Positions 1 through 43,938 of a DNA stretch of 64,000 nucleotides are shown piece by piece. The DNA comes from Stictocephala bisonia (lineage: Eukaryota > Arthropoda > Insecta > Hemiptera > Membracidae). Numbering within the stretch: the first letter of the stretch is position 1; each line of letters starts with the position of its first letter. The stretch spans positions 2,768,082 through 2,832,081 of the forward strand of contig JAQJVL010000004.1 in the NCBI GenBank assembly GCA_035578905.1, written 5' to 3'. Made by a program: the position numbers and the translations under genes. The notes under the pieces were generated by a model that saw only the letters and a program-made list of their open reading frames with translations, searched no databases and was not told the DNA's origin.

Positions 1-985
1 TATTCCATACTTGAATAATAATGATAACTGACCAATTCAATTGAAAGAAAAATAAATTATAATATCTTTCTTCTAGATGTTTGTCAATACTCTGGAATAA
101 AAAGTTTCAAGCAAGAGATCTTCATCAAGAAGAAGGAAGGTAGTTACTCACACACTCACTCCACCTACAAGAACTCTCCTACCCAATCAGAAATCTTCAT
201 TTGAAACAGCTGATATTAACAAGCTCTAGCACTTCATTCAAGCCTGGAACAATGGCATACTGTTTTACTTAATATTAACACGTCGGTGGCTACGAGCGGA
301 TAAATCCGTGCATCCTGGCGGCGGGTTTTTCCGCCATTTGTAGTTGCATGGTTGATTCATCAGTGTGAAATCGGATCTCGTAGAGGTAGGACGTTACGTT
401 GTCAGGCCCTTGTATACGAACCTATTGATATTTGTGTGCGTCAGTCGCAAGTTCGGAAGTGTTTTCGCTTCCCATAAGTGTTTTCTGTTTATTGGTGTGC
501 TTTTTTAGGATTATAATGAATGTTGTCATTTCAGGCTTAGCCCTCAAGTTAAATTGTTTGTTTATAAATATTATTAGATTTCTAAATCTGTTATTGAAAA
601 ATGGTTAACAGTAAGTGTTTGAAAACCATATTTTTGTCCCTACGCTACTACCTTACATATTATTTGTCCCATATTACAGTATTTTTGTGAGTTTCAAACT
701 GGTTAACTTATTTCAAATAATATATATTAAAGCTTACTTTACTTGTTCAGCTTATTAACTATAGATTTAATAAAATTATTACTGATTGATAGTTCTTTGA
801 ATAATACAATTTTTTTTGTTAAAAGGATTTATTAAATCAGTTTTCTTTCTCAAATTGACTGCACAACAATAAAAACTCGTTAAGAATAACAAAATGTTAA
901 ACTGATTTTTAATGAAACGAACAAAACAGATTGTAAATACTTGTCAAAAACTATATCATCCATCACACTATATGTTTGTTCACAG
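1..985. other. Upstream intron or 5' flank of Cdk17-like gene
   Basis: No exon with clear kinase homology is visible here. A GC-richer patch runs from about 275 to 480 and starts at a TTAA (275-278) followed by CACGTCGGTGG, which resembles the terminus of a TTAA-targeting (piggyBac-type) element. I cannot find a matching second end, so this stays a suggestion. The N-terminal exons of the kinase must lie in or, more likely, upstream of this stretch. Confidence 0.4.
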
Positions 986-30843
<29,858 letters not shown>

Positions 30844-32784
30844 TGACAACAATGCAGTATACATTTTTTTCATCAGTGTATTGTTGACAATGTAAAGTGC
30901 ACTTTGCCGCTTTTGTTTCCATTGTTGTTAGCAATAGTTTGACCACTCATAACACTATGGACTTTGGCTGTGATATTTGTAATAAGAAATCTTCTTATAA
31001 ATTTATGATTTACTAGTTGAATTATTAATCTTTAGTTGATTTTTTTTACTTGTAATTGTGATGTCATTGAATTAATTTAAAAAAAAGTAATGAATTTGGT
31101 TCTATGATTTAAACAGTAATAATGCTTTTTGGTTAAATTTTTTTGCGTGCTTTTGTTTTAAAAGTGACTGCTGAACTTCTTGTAATAGCTCCTATTTAAG
31201 ATTTCCAATTTATAGAACTGCAGCTTGTAAGTAGGCAATGTTATTATGTTTAATTAGTAAACCACTTGTGTAGGATTAAACACTTTGAAATTAAGTGGTC
31301 TGTACAGGTAGTAAAAGGTAAGCTAAAAAGTAATTATTATTTTTATCTTTGTTTTATGTGATATAACCATTAGGAAGGTGTTAATATCAATTTTGATTTC
31401 CTGTACCAATTTATATACTTTGAAATGGACTCTTAATACCTGCTTTATTAATATAATAAGAGTTTAAATTGAGTGTTATTAACTGAGCGTCATATATAAG
31501 AATGGCAATGTATGTGATAAAGGACTCACTGATATATAAAATAAAAATGTGTTTGAGTTCCATTGAGTTAAATTTAACATAATGAAAACAAAAGACATGT
31601 TGATTTGTACCGGTTCTACTAGCTAACAATTTTTTATTGGTCAAGGTTCAATTGATTATACAAAAAACACTAAAAATTAGTAGTATTAAAAATTGGTACC
31701 TAGAATCGATATTGGTAGTAAATTGGTAGTAAATTATTATTCAGACTACACCGTAGTATTACGTATGCCTTCTGTTATTGTGGTAGACTGCTCAAGGTTA
31801 AAGACCTTGCTAAAGTACATATAATATGTTAAATAGTTGTTTGTAAAAGTTAAATGTACAACACTGAAAGTATATTTCATTAATAAGGCCAGGATATTAC
31901 TCATATTTGGCAAATTCAACTAAATATTAATTATTGTCACTGAAATTTCCATAAAAAGTCTGCACACGTGAAAATAACTAGGTAAATTGGGTAAGACCAA
32001 AATCTTTAACTTAACTTCATTAATCTGTAATTTAACTTTATTTATAATTTTAATTTTATATATTAGTTCCGTGAAAAAAGTTTTCACATAATTATGTTTA
32101 TGTTAGGAATCTATTAGGATTGTTCCGTTATAATAAATAACTTGTTGACAAGACAGAAAGTTTCTCCAAAAAAACTTTTTGCAAATATTAAAAATGTTTC
32201 ACCTTATTTTGCGCACAAGATTATAAAATATAATATAGTGAGATTTAAACCTGACTCAAAATAAACTTTCTTATTCATATGTAGCCTTTATAATTTTGTT
32301 GTTTGTACAGCTTGAACCCATGTGGTGTCTAAGTTGAAGACGCTATATTGAAATAAGATAATATAGTAAGTTTACAAATGTTATTTATAAAAGTCTTTGG
32401 AAAAAATTACTATTCAAATTGTGTCTGCTTGCATGTCATATTAGAGCATAAGAGTACGCCTCTAAGAATTGTATTATTTGAAGTGTTCATAATGTCTCAA
32501 CCTAGTTTTTAAGAACATCTCATGTCACAAAACATCATCTTAAGTTTCGGAATAAAAATTGTTGAGCCATTTGTGTAGCTGAAAGTACTAAAGCTATAGC
32601 TCTTTTCACAAGAGGAGAATAAACCTTGGAAAGAAAGTCCTGAAAAACAAAAAGCTTCATTTAAACCATTTCATACCTTGAGTAGATATTTATTGGTATT
32701 ACAAATGCTTATAAATAATGGCCTGTTAATTGTATTATCTCTATATAAAAATAACTGGTTGGATCCTTACAAAAATTAAATAAA
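30844..32784. other. Cdk17-like 3' UTR and intergenic DNA
   Basis: The 3' UTR starts at 30844 and its end is unknown. AATAAA occurs at 31540-31545 and again at 32260-32265. No gene or mobile element can be recognised. Confidence 0.55.
31540..31545 (+). terminator. Candidate polyadenylation signal for the Cdk17-like gene
   Basis: An AATAAA hexamer lies about 700 bp after the stop codon in AT-rich DNA. Such hexamers are common by chance here, so this is weak. Confidence 0.25.
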
Positions 32785-33480
32785 ACTGAATAAATGAATT
32801 AATTTCTCATTAACACATTCTAGTCGTACATTAATTAAAAAAAAAAAAAAAAGCAAAAAAAAAAAAAGAGAAATAGAACTGACCACTTTATCCAGTAGTG
32901 TGGCCAGTCGTACAAAATAGCAATATAGATAAATAACGTAATAATAATAGAGTCTAGCATTTAATAATTTACTTAATACATCGCCATCTGTGGGTTTACA
33001 CTGAGATATAGAAAATGTAAATAGTAATAACAATTAATATGAGTTGAGATGAGAATATAAAATAAATAAATGATCGTACAAAAATTATTAGAAAGAGGAA
33101 ACTGTTCTTATTCTAAGATATAGTTTAGGTAATCTACATTTTGCTGAGAAGAAAGCCAAGTAATTATTTTTTTACAAAAAAGTTTGAGATTCTTAATAAT
33201 CTTAATTTGAAGAGGTATTAGATTGAAATATTTCGGTTCTAGGTATTGAAAAGAATGTCTGAGAAGAACTTTTATTTACTTTCGGTAATTTAAAAAAGTT
33301 ATTAACAAAATGTCTTGTGTTGTGACAATGATTTGGCATTATGGTGTCTATTTCTACTCCTAATAAAACACTATCTCATAACTTTAAAAATAAAAAGTTG
33401 CTGGATTGGTAACATTTTTAACTGCTGATAAAGTGGAAAAGAACACTTCCTACTAAACTTTTTAATGATGACAAAGAAAA
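32785..33480 (-). mobile_element. LINE 3' fragment with TTTATTCA-type tail
   Basis: On the minus strand a decayed RT C-terminus is readable (CHNTRHFVNNFFKLPKVNKS followed by SSSQTFFSIPRTEIF), corresponding to the HNTRNK...LP...S...S...G.K.FN block of CR1/Jockey-like LINEs. The 3' end has AATTCATTTATTCAG. A related 3' end occurs at 50798-51000 (shared ...GAACT.ACCAC.. and CCAGT..TGTGG). Poly-A runs on the plus strand at about 32838-32867 interrupt it. Confidence 0.5.
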
Positions 33481-33759
33481 ATCAAACACTAATTTTCCTT
33501 TGAAAATCCAATTACACTGCCATTTTGTAGGTACCCTACTAGTTTACTGATATCAAAGACTTCAAGGCAACTGGATTGCAAAGTCGAGGACTTTTGTATT
33601 TAGCATTATAAAGAGTGATGCTTTCCTTGCATATAGGTTGATCAGTTGAAAACCATATGTGTGAACTACATATCATTAATAAATGAAAACCAATTTGATT
33701 TCCAGTCCAATTTATCCACATTAGATGCCAGCGTCAGTTTATCTAAGTTTTATACTGGC

Positions 33760-34530
33760 TGCCTTGGTCCATGGCCTGTTCTATGACCTCTAGAAAGCTA
33801 TTTATTGGGCTGACCAGGAAATATTGAGTAAGTTTGAACACCATGGTGTTTGAGGAGTTGTTCTTTCATAACAGTTCTGTATTCAAAACTATCAATCTCC
33901 TCCACACTATTTAAAGGCAGGTGTCCATCATGGGTCTGTTTTGAGCCCAATGTTGATTCTGATTTTCATTAATGATTTGCCAAGCAGTTAAACTATCTTA
34001 AGATGAATCTTGTTACTGATGGCACCTAGTCTAATCATGTCATAGAGCAAAAATTACAAAACAACTTGTATTCATTATTTAACTGGCTTTAAAACAACAA
34101 ACTTTCTATAAATATCTCAAAACATCAATACTCAACTTCCACTTTATTAGAAATTTTGTTAAATAAACGGAAGTAGCATTTTCTTAATTTCATCAATAAA
34201 TTAACTGGAAAATTAAAATCAGCATGTTATGCAAACTGAAAAATGTACTATCTGACTGATAAACAGCAAAATCTGCTTACTTTGGTTATTTGAACCTGTA
34301 ATGAGATATATTATTGTTTTTTGAGGAATGTCACTTGTCATAGAATTTTTTTTAAATTTTTAGAAATAATAGCTCTTGTCATAGAAAGAGCAATTAGAAT
34401 ACTTTTCAATTCGTAATGTAACCAATCGTAAGAACAATAATTTCCAAAATCTTTGTATTTTGACAGCGAGGGCTTTGTACACAATGGAAATCCTCTCTCA
34501 AACTTACAAAAATGAATAAATTGAAAGTCA
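33760..34530 (+). mobile_element. Decayed LINE reverse-transcriptase fragment
   Basis: Plus-strand pieces in order are AGVHHGSVLSPMLILIFIND (33915 region, the GVPQGSVL...FIND block), a decayed region, ACYAN*KMYYLTDKQQNLLT (34220 on), and IERAIRILFN (34385 on). Stops and frame changes are throughout. Confidence 0.55.
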
Positions 34531-37500
34531 TAAACGTACAAATTATTTACTGTAGGTTAAATGGCATTAGGCCAAGGATTAATAGTTTTGTACCATTTTT
34601 ATGTCTCTGCTGATTTTGGAAAACACTGACAACAACAGTGGTGAGAACACTACAGCACTGTTCAGTATGAATTTGTTTGAGAGGTAGGTATAGTGAACAT
34701 TTTGTAATCCTTGTTAAAATTGTCAATTCCCTGTTGAAATAATACACATACCCATAGACTCTAAAAATCTATTATTATCATGTTGCCTTATTAACTTGAT
34801 TAAATGGCAAGTTGAAGTGCCCAAAAGCAATTTTGTTTCTCAAACTAGATGATCATTAGGGGGAGACAAAGGTAATGAAAATGGTTTTAAATTTATAAAT
34901 ATGTTGGGAACAAATCAATTACCTTCTTAAAAATTCAAAGGTGACATGAAAAATAGTAGAAATTATGCACTGATCAAATAATAGATGAACACGTGCTCCC
35001 TTTAGACTCTCAATTAGCTTGTAGTGTAGCTATAGTTTATTTCCAATAAACAAAAAATTGTTAAAAGGTACTAGCGGTGAAAATCATATTCATATATCCC
35101 AAGTAGTTTCAAAAACACTTTGTATTTTATGTATTTTAATTTATTTTCATAACCAACAACCTTGATGATTCTTATAATATATTCAAACATATTTTTTTAA
35201 TCTGATGTATAGAAAAATGTGAACAGCATTTATATTTAATGAATAATTAGAGATTTGTAAATATTGTGTACTTTTAGTAAAATTCGTTAAAATAAATGTA
35301 ATATATATAAACATTAACAAAATAATAGCGAATGATTGTTTAATATGCATTCCAGAGACACTTGAACTGAGACTGGCTAAGTATTAACAAGTGTGTTATC
35401 AATGTATTTGTTGTATACAGCACTGTTCCATTGACAACTCACAACTGTCATTAGTCAACTGTTGTCAGAATGATCACACCAGCCAAGTCTGAATAATGAT
35501 TATCCTAGTTGTTAATAGGTTAAACACCTAAATTACTGGATTTGTGTTTAGTCAATAAATTGTTGTTAACTGTGCTGGTCTCCATGTTTGTTAAAATAAT
35601 TGTGTAGTACTAAGAAATGTGTATTTATGTTTTATTCTAGTTTTAACTCAAATTATGTTTGTTGATACAGAACATTTTTTATTTTGCAGTGTTACTTTTG
35701 GGGTTGATTTTAAAGATGTGTCAAATCAAAAGGAAGGGCACTCAGCATAGTTTTTAACTCAGTTTTCTATCCTCAAAGATCAGAACCCAAAATTTTAAAC
35801 ATTTATACAAAAATGTTATTTGTTTCTGAATATTTTGTTTAAAACTCAATATCATAGTGTCCTTTAAAATTGAACTGGAAATTATAAGCATTTATTGTTT
35901 ATAAACAGTAAAAATATTTATGTAATTTCTTGTCATATTTCATGTCAGCGTCTTGAAAATGTGACATTGATAGCAGTTGCAGGATTAAAAACTATTCATC
36001 TCAAATGTATTATCAATTATTTATCATGGTGTTAACTTCAAGTCAAGCAGCTTTATACCCCTCCCTTATTTGTAACTTCCAAGAGGATCTAAAGCATCTG
36101 TCTTTTTTTTCCAAAAACTACATTGTGTAATGTAGATTTTAATTTTACTGATCATACATAAATCCGCCCATGTTGAACTAGTTATAAGCAAATGTGTCAG
36201 AAGAAAATAATAGTATTTTAACATTTTCTTCTTACCAAACGTTATAATGTTTACGTTTTATTACTTGGTAAATCTGTTAATCTGTAGGTCCTTGGTTTGT
36301 AAAGTGTATTGAGAGAATATAACAACCTTTTGCTTAACATTTTTTTCTGTATAAATTGCTACTAACTTTATGTTTATTTCAGCATGTTATTGATTAATTT
36401 TTTTTCACTATCCTTCAATTTAATAATTGTTCATAACAATTAATCCTGTGCAATTAATTGTTATGAACGAAATCGACACATAAGAGATAAACGCTTGTTG
36501 TTGAAATTTCCATTGTATTATGCTTAAACTATTAGGAAACTTACCAATGTATCTATTTTTGTGAAACCTAAATGGAAGAAATATTTCCATTTGCTTATAT
36601 GTACATGTTCTGAAAATGGAAATATTAAATGAGGTTATTTTCCAAATGCTGTTGAAATTATTTTACTAGGCTAAGTTTCTTAACCAGGGACCAACAGCAT
36701 AAAGGTGTCTTCCGAATCACCACCAGTGACCGGGTAGCCAGGTTGTGTGCAAGGACAAGATCACTCAGCCAGTCACATATTCAAGGATCAGCCACGCTCG
36801 CTGTTGCTTGATGCTGTTATCGTGTGATAAAACCTCCAGTCAAAGCTACTACTTACATTTATAAGCAGCAGACATCAAAGTACATCATACACTTTATTTT
36901 GTAATTTCGCAATTAACAGAAATCATTTTAAAAAACAAATTTTCGCGATATAACGTAGTTATAAAGAAAAAAACTTAGTGTTTTTTTACTCTACATTTTA
37001 TATATAAAAGATGATCCCAAGCTACAAAGCAAATTCAGCTTGTGCACTTACCAAAGACAATGAAACTGAAAATTTATCTAAACATATTATTTGAATTTTC
37101 AGTCTTCAAATTTAACGTGAACCCCATTAAAAAAAAAATCATTGAAAAAAATCATTACAACCCCATTTTAGCAAAACATGGCATACTTTGACCAAAGGAA
37201 CAACAAAACCAAAAACGAAGCAAAGACAAAGTGCTATTTTAAAAATAAACATACAATAATTTAATCTGAATATTCATAACTGAATGAGAGCTATTTTTTA
37301 AAGCACTGCATAATGATTCATAAGTTTGAGAATTCATGTATTACTTAATTTTTGAACAGCCTAGAAAATTAAGCACAATTCCTTGAAACTATACTTTACT
37401 TCAGCGGTTGCTTAGATCAAGCATTCAATAACAAATTACACAATTTATTCTGTCCCACGTTTGTAAATTGCACGTATTAAGAAGTGAATAAACAACAAGG

Positions 37501-38212
37501 TGTTTAGACAGAAAAAATGTGAGAAAGTCAGGAATGTTCAAAAGCTGGAAATCATTCCAGCTCTCTTAACTTAGATTTTTAATCTGGCCTAAATATATTT
37601 TTCGTTTAAAAAAAAATTTTTTATCGTAAAATCAATATTTATTGTAAGAATAACTACAACTGCAATAAAGCTTAATGGTTGTGTATTTCCTCAAACACTT
37701 TAACCTGAATGGCAACTGTAAAATAATGTATTAGCTATAGAAAATCATAAAATGTACCTTGGAAGATAAATCCATTAAATATAAAACCTACTGCTCTAAG
37801 TAATTGATCAGTACACAAAGTTACAAAAACATTAAATAATTTATTTTCTATCCAACTCCACCTGAAGGTGCTTGAGGCATTCAGAGTTTGTTTAATCTTG
37901 TGATGTGAATGAGTTTATTGGCCTTCTCCCAGGTAACTTTGTTGATTTTCTCTCTCTTATTATATTGTGGTGACCTTTAATCTAACTTAAAATATAAATT
38001 ATGTGCCTAATAAATTAAACAAAAATATAATTTGAATTATAAAATCTGTTTTGTTTATGCAAACTAAGTGTGAATTTGTTCCATTTTAATGACTGAGATT
38101 ATGTCTATGTTTGGTTTATGTAATAGTTACTTATTAAATACAAAATAAGTTTTCTTATTCTGAAGCTTTATTTACCTGATTCTAATCCAAATATCAATAA
38201 ATAGTGCATATA
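34531..38212. other. Intergenic AT-rich DNA without supported features
   Basis: I see no exon with clear homology here. A slightly GC-richer patch at about 36690-36860 might be a short repeat, but I could not identify it. Confidence 0.5.
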
Positions 38213-38651
38213 CAAAGTGAAAAAAAAATGTAAACGCTTTCACAACTTTTGTATTACCTCACTTGTAAAAGTGAAATCTTGTACATCATCATGGTTACAA
38301 AGAACATACTTTTTGACGCCATTAGCGACATTTCAACTTTCAGGGGGACGGGATTTTCTTGAACGAAAATCTTCAAAATAAGTCTAGGTCTAGTTTGATA
38401 TCAAATAAAATGTCTAATCAAGAGAAATTAATTGCCAAACTGGACATTGAAAGTTTTATCCTTTCCAGAGTAACTTTCATTTTAATTTCAAAAAAACAAA
38501 TTCAAACAATATTATTTCTCCTCTATTAACGGGTTTGAGTTAATTATTCTAAAAAAAAATACTTAATGGAACACAATTATTTTAAAAAAAATTAAATTAT
38601 CCATGGTAAAATATATTGTGAAAGTGTTTCCATATTTTTTTTCCCACCCTG
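38213..38651. mobile_element. Tc1/mariner-type MITE, 439 bp
   Basis: The left end CAAAGTGAAAAAAAAATGTA and the reverse-complemented right end CAGGGTGGGAAAAAAAATAT are alike and continue with AACGCTTTCACAA / AACACTTTCACAA. TA flanks both sides (38211-38212 and 38652-38653). There is no reading frame. Confidence 0.75.
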
Positions 38652-39239
38652 TATGTCAAATCAAATCATGAAAAGTTTAATCCTCCAATTTACATACAAA
38701 ACAAAATAATTACAATACACTACTATTAACAACCAATAATTCATAAATTAGAAAATAAATGTTACATTGGAGAACAAAATAATGCCCACATAGATAAAAA
38801 TCTGTGTGTGGGCATGAGCCGTAATTTTTAAAGGTTTTATGTAAGAAAAAAAAATTATAATAATTGAAATTTTATAAAATTCACAATATATACAGCAAGG
38901 ATATGTTACAATTTAAATAATTGGATCTACACAGAAATTTTATTGTAATTGTGAATTTGTTAAAGTAAATTATAGGAGTCTATTAGAAAAAATGTACAGT
39001 TACCGTGTAAGAAAATAGGAAAAAGTCGTAACAAGAATGTAATTAAGGTCAGAGAATTAGGAAAAAATAAATAAAACAAACATGAAAATTTTTTAGCAAA
39101 ACAAATGCGCCTGATTAGGTGAGGTGGTGGTTATAAATGGTAGAGGCCAGGATGTGTATCTATAACTGGATGCAATAAGTAACTCCAATGCACCCCTTCC
39201 CAAGGTCAACAACCATTCCTCCCAAGAAACTCTCAGGCT
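38652..39239. other. Intergenic DNA without supported features
   Basis: The stretch is AT-rich, and no gene or repeat could be identified before the LINE fragment at 39240. Confidence 0.5.
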
Positions 39240-39911
39240 GGGCTACGTTGGATTGTTTGAGTCCAGAGTGTGCTATGGAATAATTTTCTGGGGATTTTGT
39301 AATGCATCCACTTTTGAAAGAGTTTTCCGTCTCCAAAAGAGGGCTCTGAGAGTTGTCTGGGGATTGCAACAGTCGCAGAGCTGTAGGGATGTCTTCCGAT
39401 CAAGTGGTACTCTCACCTTAACTTGCCTTCTAATTTATCATTCAGCAGTTTTTATTTTTAAAAATAAGAATGAATTTCCTGTCTTAGAACACTGTTATAA
39501 CACAAGACACAAAAATAATCTGGTAATCAATAAATTTAGAGTGTCGTTGTTCAAAAACTCACTATTTTACTTAGGACCAAAAATATTCAATTCTCTTCCA
39601 CATCATATAAAAACCCAAAATAGCTTAAAATCATTTAAAACTATTTTAAAAGACTACTTGATCGGGAGAGCTTTTTATAGCCTTCAAGAGGCTCTCGAGG
39701 GGGCCCCATTTTGAGGCATGCAGATCGAAATGTCAAATGGTAATTGATGTACATAGATTTTTATTTTTATTTTAATCATTATTGTGATTTACACTTTACT
39801 TTAATTATTTTAAATTTGTTGTTTATATTATGTATTTACTGACTTGCACAGAAAACTGTATAATGTTCAATTGTGTAAATAAAGAAATTGAATTGAATTG
39901 AATTGAAATTC
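39240..39911 (+). mobile_element. 5'-truncated LINE 3' end with (TTGAA)n tail
   Basis: An open frame at 39253-39714 encodes SRVCYGIIFWGF, ERVFRLQKRALRVVWGLQQS, a CLLIYHSAVFIFK segment, HCYNTRHKNNLVI, LFYLGPKIFNSLPHHIK and FYSLQEALEGAPF. This is the C-terminal end of a CR1/Jockey-like reverse transcriptase. The frame is intact over 150 codons, so this is a fairly young insertion. It ends at AATTGAATTGAATTGAA, a short tandem 3' tail, followed by AATTCAATT. Confidence 0.85.
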
Positions 39912-41079
39912 AATTACTTTCCTTTTGTACGTTAATAGCTCAAGTTGCTGGAATTCTTTGAGTTCATTTTGTATTTCTAAAAGGTACTGCATTATGAAAT
40001 GGGAAGTGGATAATGTAATTGTCAATAATGCTATATATTATATTTTCATTTTTACTAAATTAAAGAAATATTTCTTTACAAATTAAAGGATTTTTAAATT
40101 TAAAAAAAGTAACTTGACCAAACGCCATTTATTTGGAAGTCTTATTTTTAAAATTTACCATTTAAGAAACAGTAAAAAGGCGAGGATGTGATTGATAGAC
40201 ATTTGTGAAAACAGTTATTTTATTTGTTGAATTTTGTAATTTATATATTAGTTTATGTTAAAGTACATTTAAATTATGAGGAAGAGGCTCAAACTTTCTT
40301 TTAGCACTGCTCCAGATCTGAGGTTCTAAACATCAGAATACATAATTTTTTATAACAATTGTCCCTTGACTCTTAATCTGTTGGTAACTACCTCACTCTT
40401 CTTTCATTGACAGTTCAACTCATTGTATTCTCAAAAACATCCAGAAAATGTTTAATCTCTTTTCTGGAAATTATATTAAGGATAAATATAAGATCAAAAG
40501 AAAACACTGTTTCAAATAATATGACAGTTAAACATGAAATTAATATATATACACTTACTTAATGAATTTAAATTAAGCAGCAACTTGGGGGATGGTCTCC
40601 GAGGAGCCAGAAAAATATCTTTAAGAGAGAGGAATAGGTTGAGTTGTTTATCAAATTAAAGGCCTTTTTATTAGGAGAACACGATGTTACAAGTCTGACC
40701 CTAAAAGGTCCATCCTACATAAAATGGCAGCGGTTGAGAAGTACAAAAGTAAAAATAAAAAAGGGGTTCTCATAGAATGTTACCAAAGGAGGGAAAAAGT
40801 CACTCTATTTGCATAATTTTTCCCAATACCCCTAGTAGGTCTCAGTATTTTACCATTGCAATCCATAAAAAGGCAGGATTTCCAAGGCATTTTTAAATTA
40901 ATTTAATTTTGTACATTTCAAATAATGCCATTTTGTGTAAGGTGGACCTTTTCCAGTCGAATTTGTAGCTAAGTGTTCAAATGAAGTTTAAAAAATGTTT
41001 CCTTCAGTAAACAAAAGCATCCAATATTTAACTAAATTTCTTTAATTTGTCTACTTCCGTCACTTTAGGAGGATACTCC
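39912..41079. other. Intergenic DNA without supported features
   Basis: The sequence is AT-rich. A more complex patch at 40570-40900 (TCCGAGGAGCC..., AAAGGTCCATCC...) is not recognised. Confidence 0.45.
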
Positions 41080-41340
41080 CAAAGTAATGTTAGATACGAC
41101 AGAGGCTGAGGAAGTCCAATCGACAATATTTCTTGGTGTATATATAGACTGGTGTTGATATGGATTACAGAATTTGTTCCAGGATGTCCTCTGGCATTTA
41201 TGTTTTGAGAATATTACCAAACTTTTACCTAATTTAGGCAACGCAGACTGCATATTATGAACTCATCTTTCCTATTGAGTGGTGCTTTGATGCAGCTGCA
41301 CAAACGATTATTCAGAATACTAAAATAGCAGTCGAACATT
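41080..41340 (+). mobile_element. Small decayed LINE fragment
   Basis: The plus-strand reading TEAEEVQSTIFLGVYIDW, followed by LHKRLFRILK about 150 bp later, resembles the FLGV.ID and RLFR.QK blocks of LINE reverse transcriptases. Stops intervene. Confidence 0.4.
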
Positions 41341-43938
41341 TTGTAATTTGCAACTATTTAATCAATATTAATAATTATAAAAACACATCATAAATAATTA
41401 CAGCTAATAAATGTAAAAAACTAAAGGAAATATATCTTATCTTTTCCTCTCGACGATTCCAATAACGAGAGGCCTGTCTAAGGAATTTTACCTGACGTAA
41501 TACTTAATCTTATGGTCAAATACTAATTTCCCTTTGATTAATACTAAAAAACTCATCCCTATCCAGAGCCGGTTTAAGGGGTAAGCAAAGTACGCAGCTG
41601 CATAGGGCGCCAGGAAAAAAGGGGCGCCTAAAAATTCAGTATTAAACTAGGATACTAACAAAATCGTAATTTGAAGTAGGAGAAAGTGATTAAAAAACAT
41701 CATATGGTGAAAATTTACCGATCTAGGATTTGAGTATTACCTACAATTACTCACTCTGCCGAATTCATATTGTAGGTAACATTGCAGAGTGGAACCCAGT
41801 GAGCATACGTATACCATACTACTCAAGTTACTGTTATTTCCAAATTGACGCGAAACTTTACAGAAAGATTTACTCCCCTACATTACTGGCTGATATTATT
41901 TCCATTATGCACTGTAGAGTAACGCAGCGTTAGTGATGTTATTACTGTAAATATCGCTTGACGATATGTCGCCTGCTATCGTTTATTAATTTCCAATTTC
42001 TTACGCCAAATTGCAGCAAATACAATTCAATCACAAATTCGAGATGTCTATTTAAATCTACAAAAACCCACACAAGAGAGACTCAGTCAATCACAATGCA
42101 TCAATAAATGGGCTACAGTAATTTGCCAACAGGAATTATTGTAAATTCAATTACCATAATCATGTTTGATTTATTTAATGCTAATAAAATAACAAATTTC
42201 GCTTTTATGTAATACGTATTTTATATCAGATTAGTTAGTTTAAACCATTTCTTGTAAATTACCTTCTGAAGTTTTATAAATGGTGGATTGATTCAAAAAA
42301 ATTGTTTTACAAGGTAAATTATTAGGCTTGATAGTTTAAAAATTTAAACAAAATTAATTGTGCATTTTTAGTACAATTGCTTTGAATAATAATTGTGCTA
42401 AGAAAGTGACACAATCTTGATATAATAATATGTAAACAGAAACAACCTGGTACTTTATATTCTCAATGCAGTGTTTGTAAATATACATAAATAAAAATGG
42501 CATACATTATTTATTTATTTGTCAATGGACATTCAATTGTACAACAGTGTTTTCAGTCCACCCGTCCAGTATCTATTGCAGCCAAACGAACTGAGCTGCA
42601 TAATTTGTTTGAACTGAAACCCCTATTTTTGACCCCAAAGAATTAAGTAAAATTATATGTATCCCGGAAAATCCTGAAAAGAGCATTGGAGAGGAAGGGT
42701 AGTTTAAAAAAAAGAACATTGGTTGTGTTACACCTCATATTTAAGTCTTTAAAGCCTTATAATTTTGATATAAAAAAACGTCCAATTATTCTAACCCCAA
42801 GGGACAGGATGGCCCAAAATACAAAAATGTTGTTTTTTAAGTTGATGTTAATGTAACTAACTCTTCTATACATGTAATTTTTATCCAATACTACCAACGA
42901 AATGTCCTTTCAATCAACAGTAAGTTTGGGAACTTATCTCCCCATCTTCAAAATTGCAAAAATCATTAAAATTTTGAAAAATAAAAATATTTCTTAAGCA
43001 ACACTTTTTAAATAGGACTCCATACCATGTATCACTTCAAATTAAGACTTTAAAAATAATAAATGGTTCCAAAGAATCGGCACAAACTTTCTCCCATACT
43101 AAACACTAAAAAATCAAAACTTTGGAAAATACCAGCTTGATTCCCAAATATGTTTTTTGCAATAACTAAAAAACTAGTCAAGTTAGAGACATGCGGTTTT
43201 AACTAAAATATTTTAAATTATAATTCACATCTTTCCTAAAAATTTAATCAAAATCATTAAAGCCATTTATGAGAAAATTGTATTTATTTTTTTTGCACAT
43301 AAAAATGTTTAAAAACTAAAATTTAAAAAGAAGTGTCTGTAGATATTGGCTAAATACACACACCAAATTTCATAGAAATGTATCCACCAAATTTCATAGA
43401 AATGTATCCACCCGTTTGGTCTCCAGTGAACTGCACACACAGACACAAACACGAACAGACACTAACATTTTTTTCAAAAAAAACCACTTTATAAGGGAAC
43501 CCTAAAATGGATTTTTAGACCATCTTGTAGAAGAATTTTTTTGCACGATCACAATACTTTCTCTATGCTAACGCTATGTGAGAAAGTAAAAAGAAATGTT
43601 TATCTAAAGTTTTTATGACATCTTTGGTGGTTTTTAAATTGCGGACGAAAACCCATTTGTTACTATGAAAATGGGGTTTTAACATCAAACTATCTCATGT
43701 GCATATAAAATTTAAGGACTCTAAAAATAAAACGTTGTTTTGAATTTAAAGCTTGCAATTAATTATTCATCATGATTTTCAAATGGCAAATGGAAAACAC
43801 ATTTTATACATTTTCTTAGTTTTATTTGTATTTTAGTTTTTGCGTGTTTTCAGTGTTTCCTAACTTAGCATTTAATTCACACAAGTAAATAAATTGTTTA
43901 ATTTCTTGTAAGCTGACTTGTATTGTATTTATTGATTA
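41341..43938. other. Intergenic DNA with short repeat scraps
   Basis: A GC-rich scrap at 41565-41625 (AGAGCCGGTTTAAGGGG, GCATAGGGCGCC) looks like the end of a dispersed DNA element. At 43357-43410 a 25-bp unit ACCAAATTTCATAGAAATGTATCC is directly duplicated. This lies in sequence of the CCAAATTTCAT...GAACAGACAC type that recurs in many arthropod repeats. No gene can be supported. Confidence 0.5.

Noticed and set aside
75..149. Possible upstream kinase exon (CTAG|AT...GAAG|GTAGTT) encoding a basic peptide
   Set aside because: Splice-like edges and one open frame exist, but the peptide (SGIKSFKQEIFIKKKE) has no match to the PCTAIRE N-terminus as I know it, and such edges are common by chance.
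941..985. ATG at 941 as the start of the kinase
   Set aside because: It lies upstream of a good splice acceptor at 985. The protein family needs about 140 more N-terminal residues, so the exon is internal.
36690..36860. Possible tRNA-derived SINE
   Set aside because: I looked for A and B boxes in the GC-richer patch and did not find a convincing GGTTCGA-type B box.
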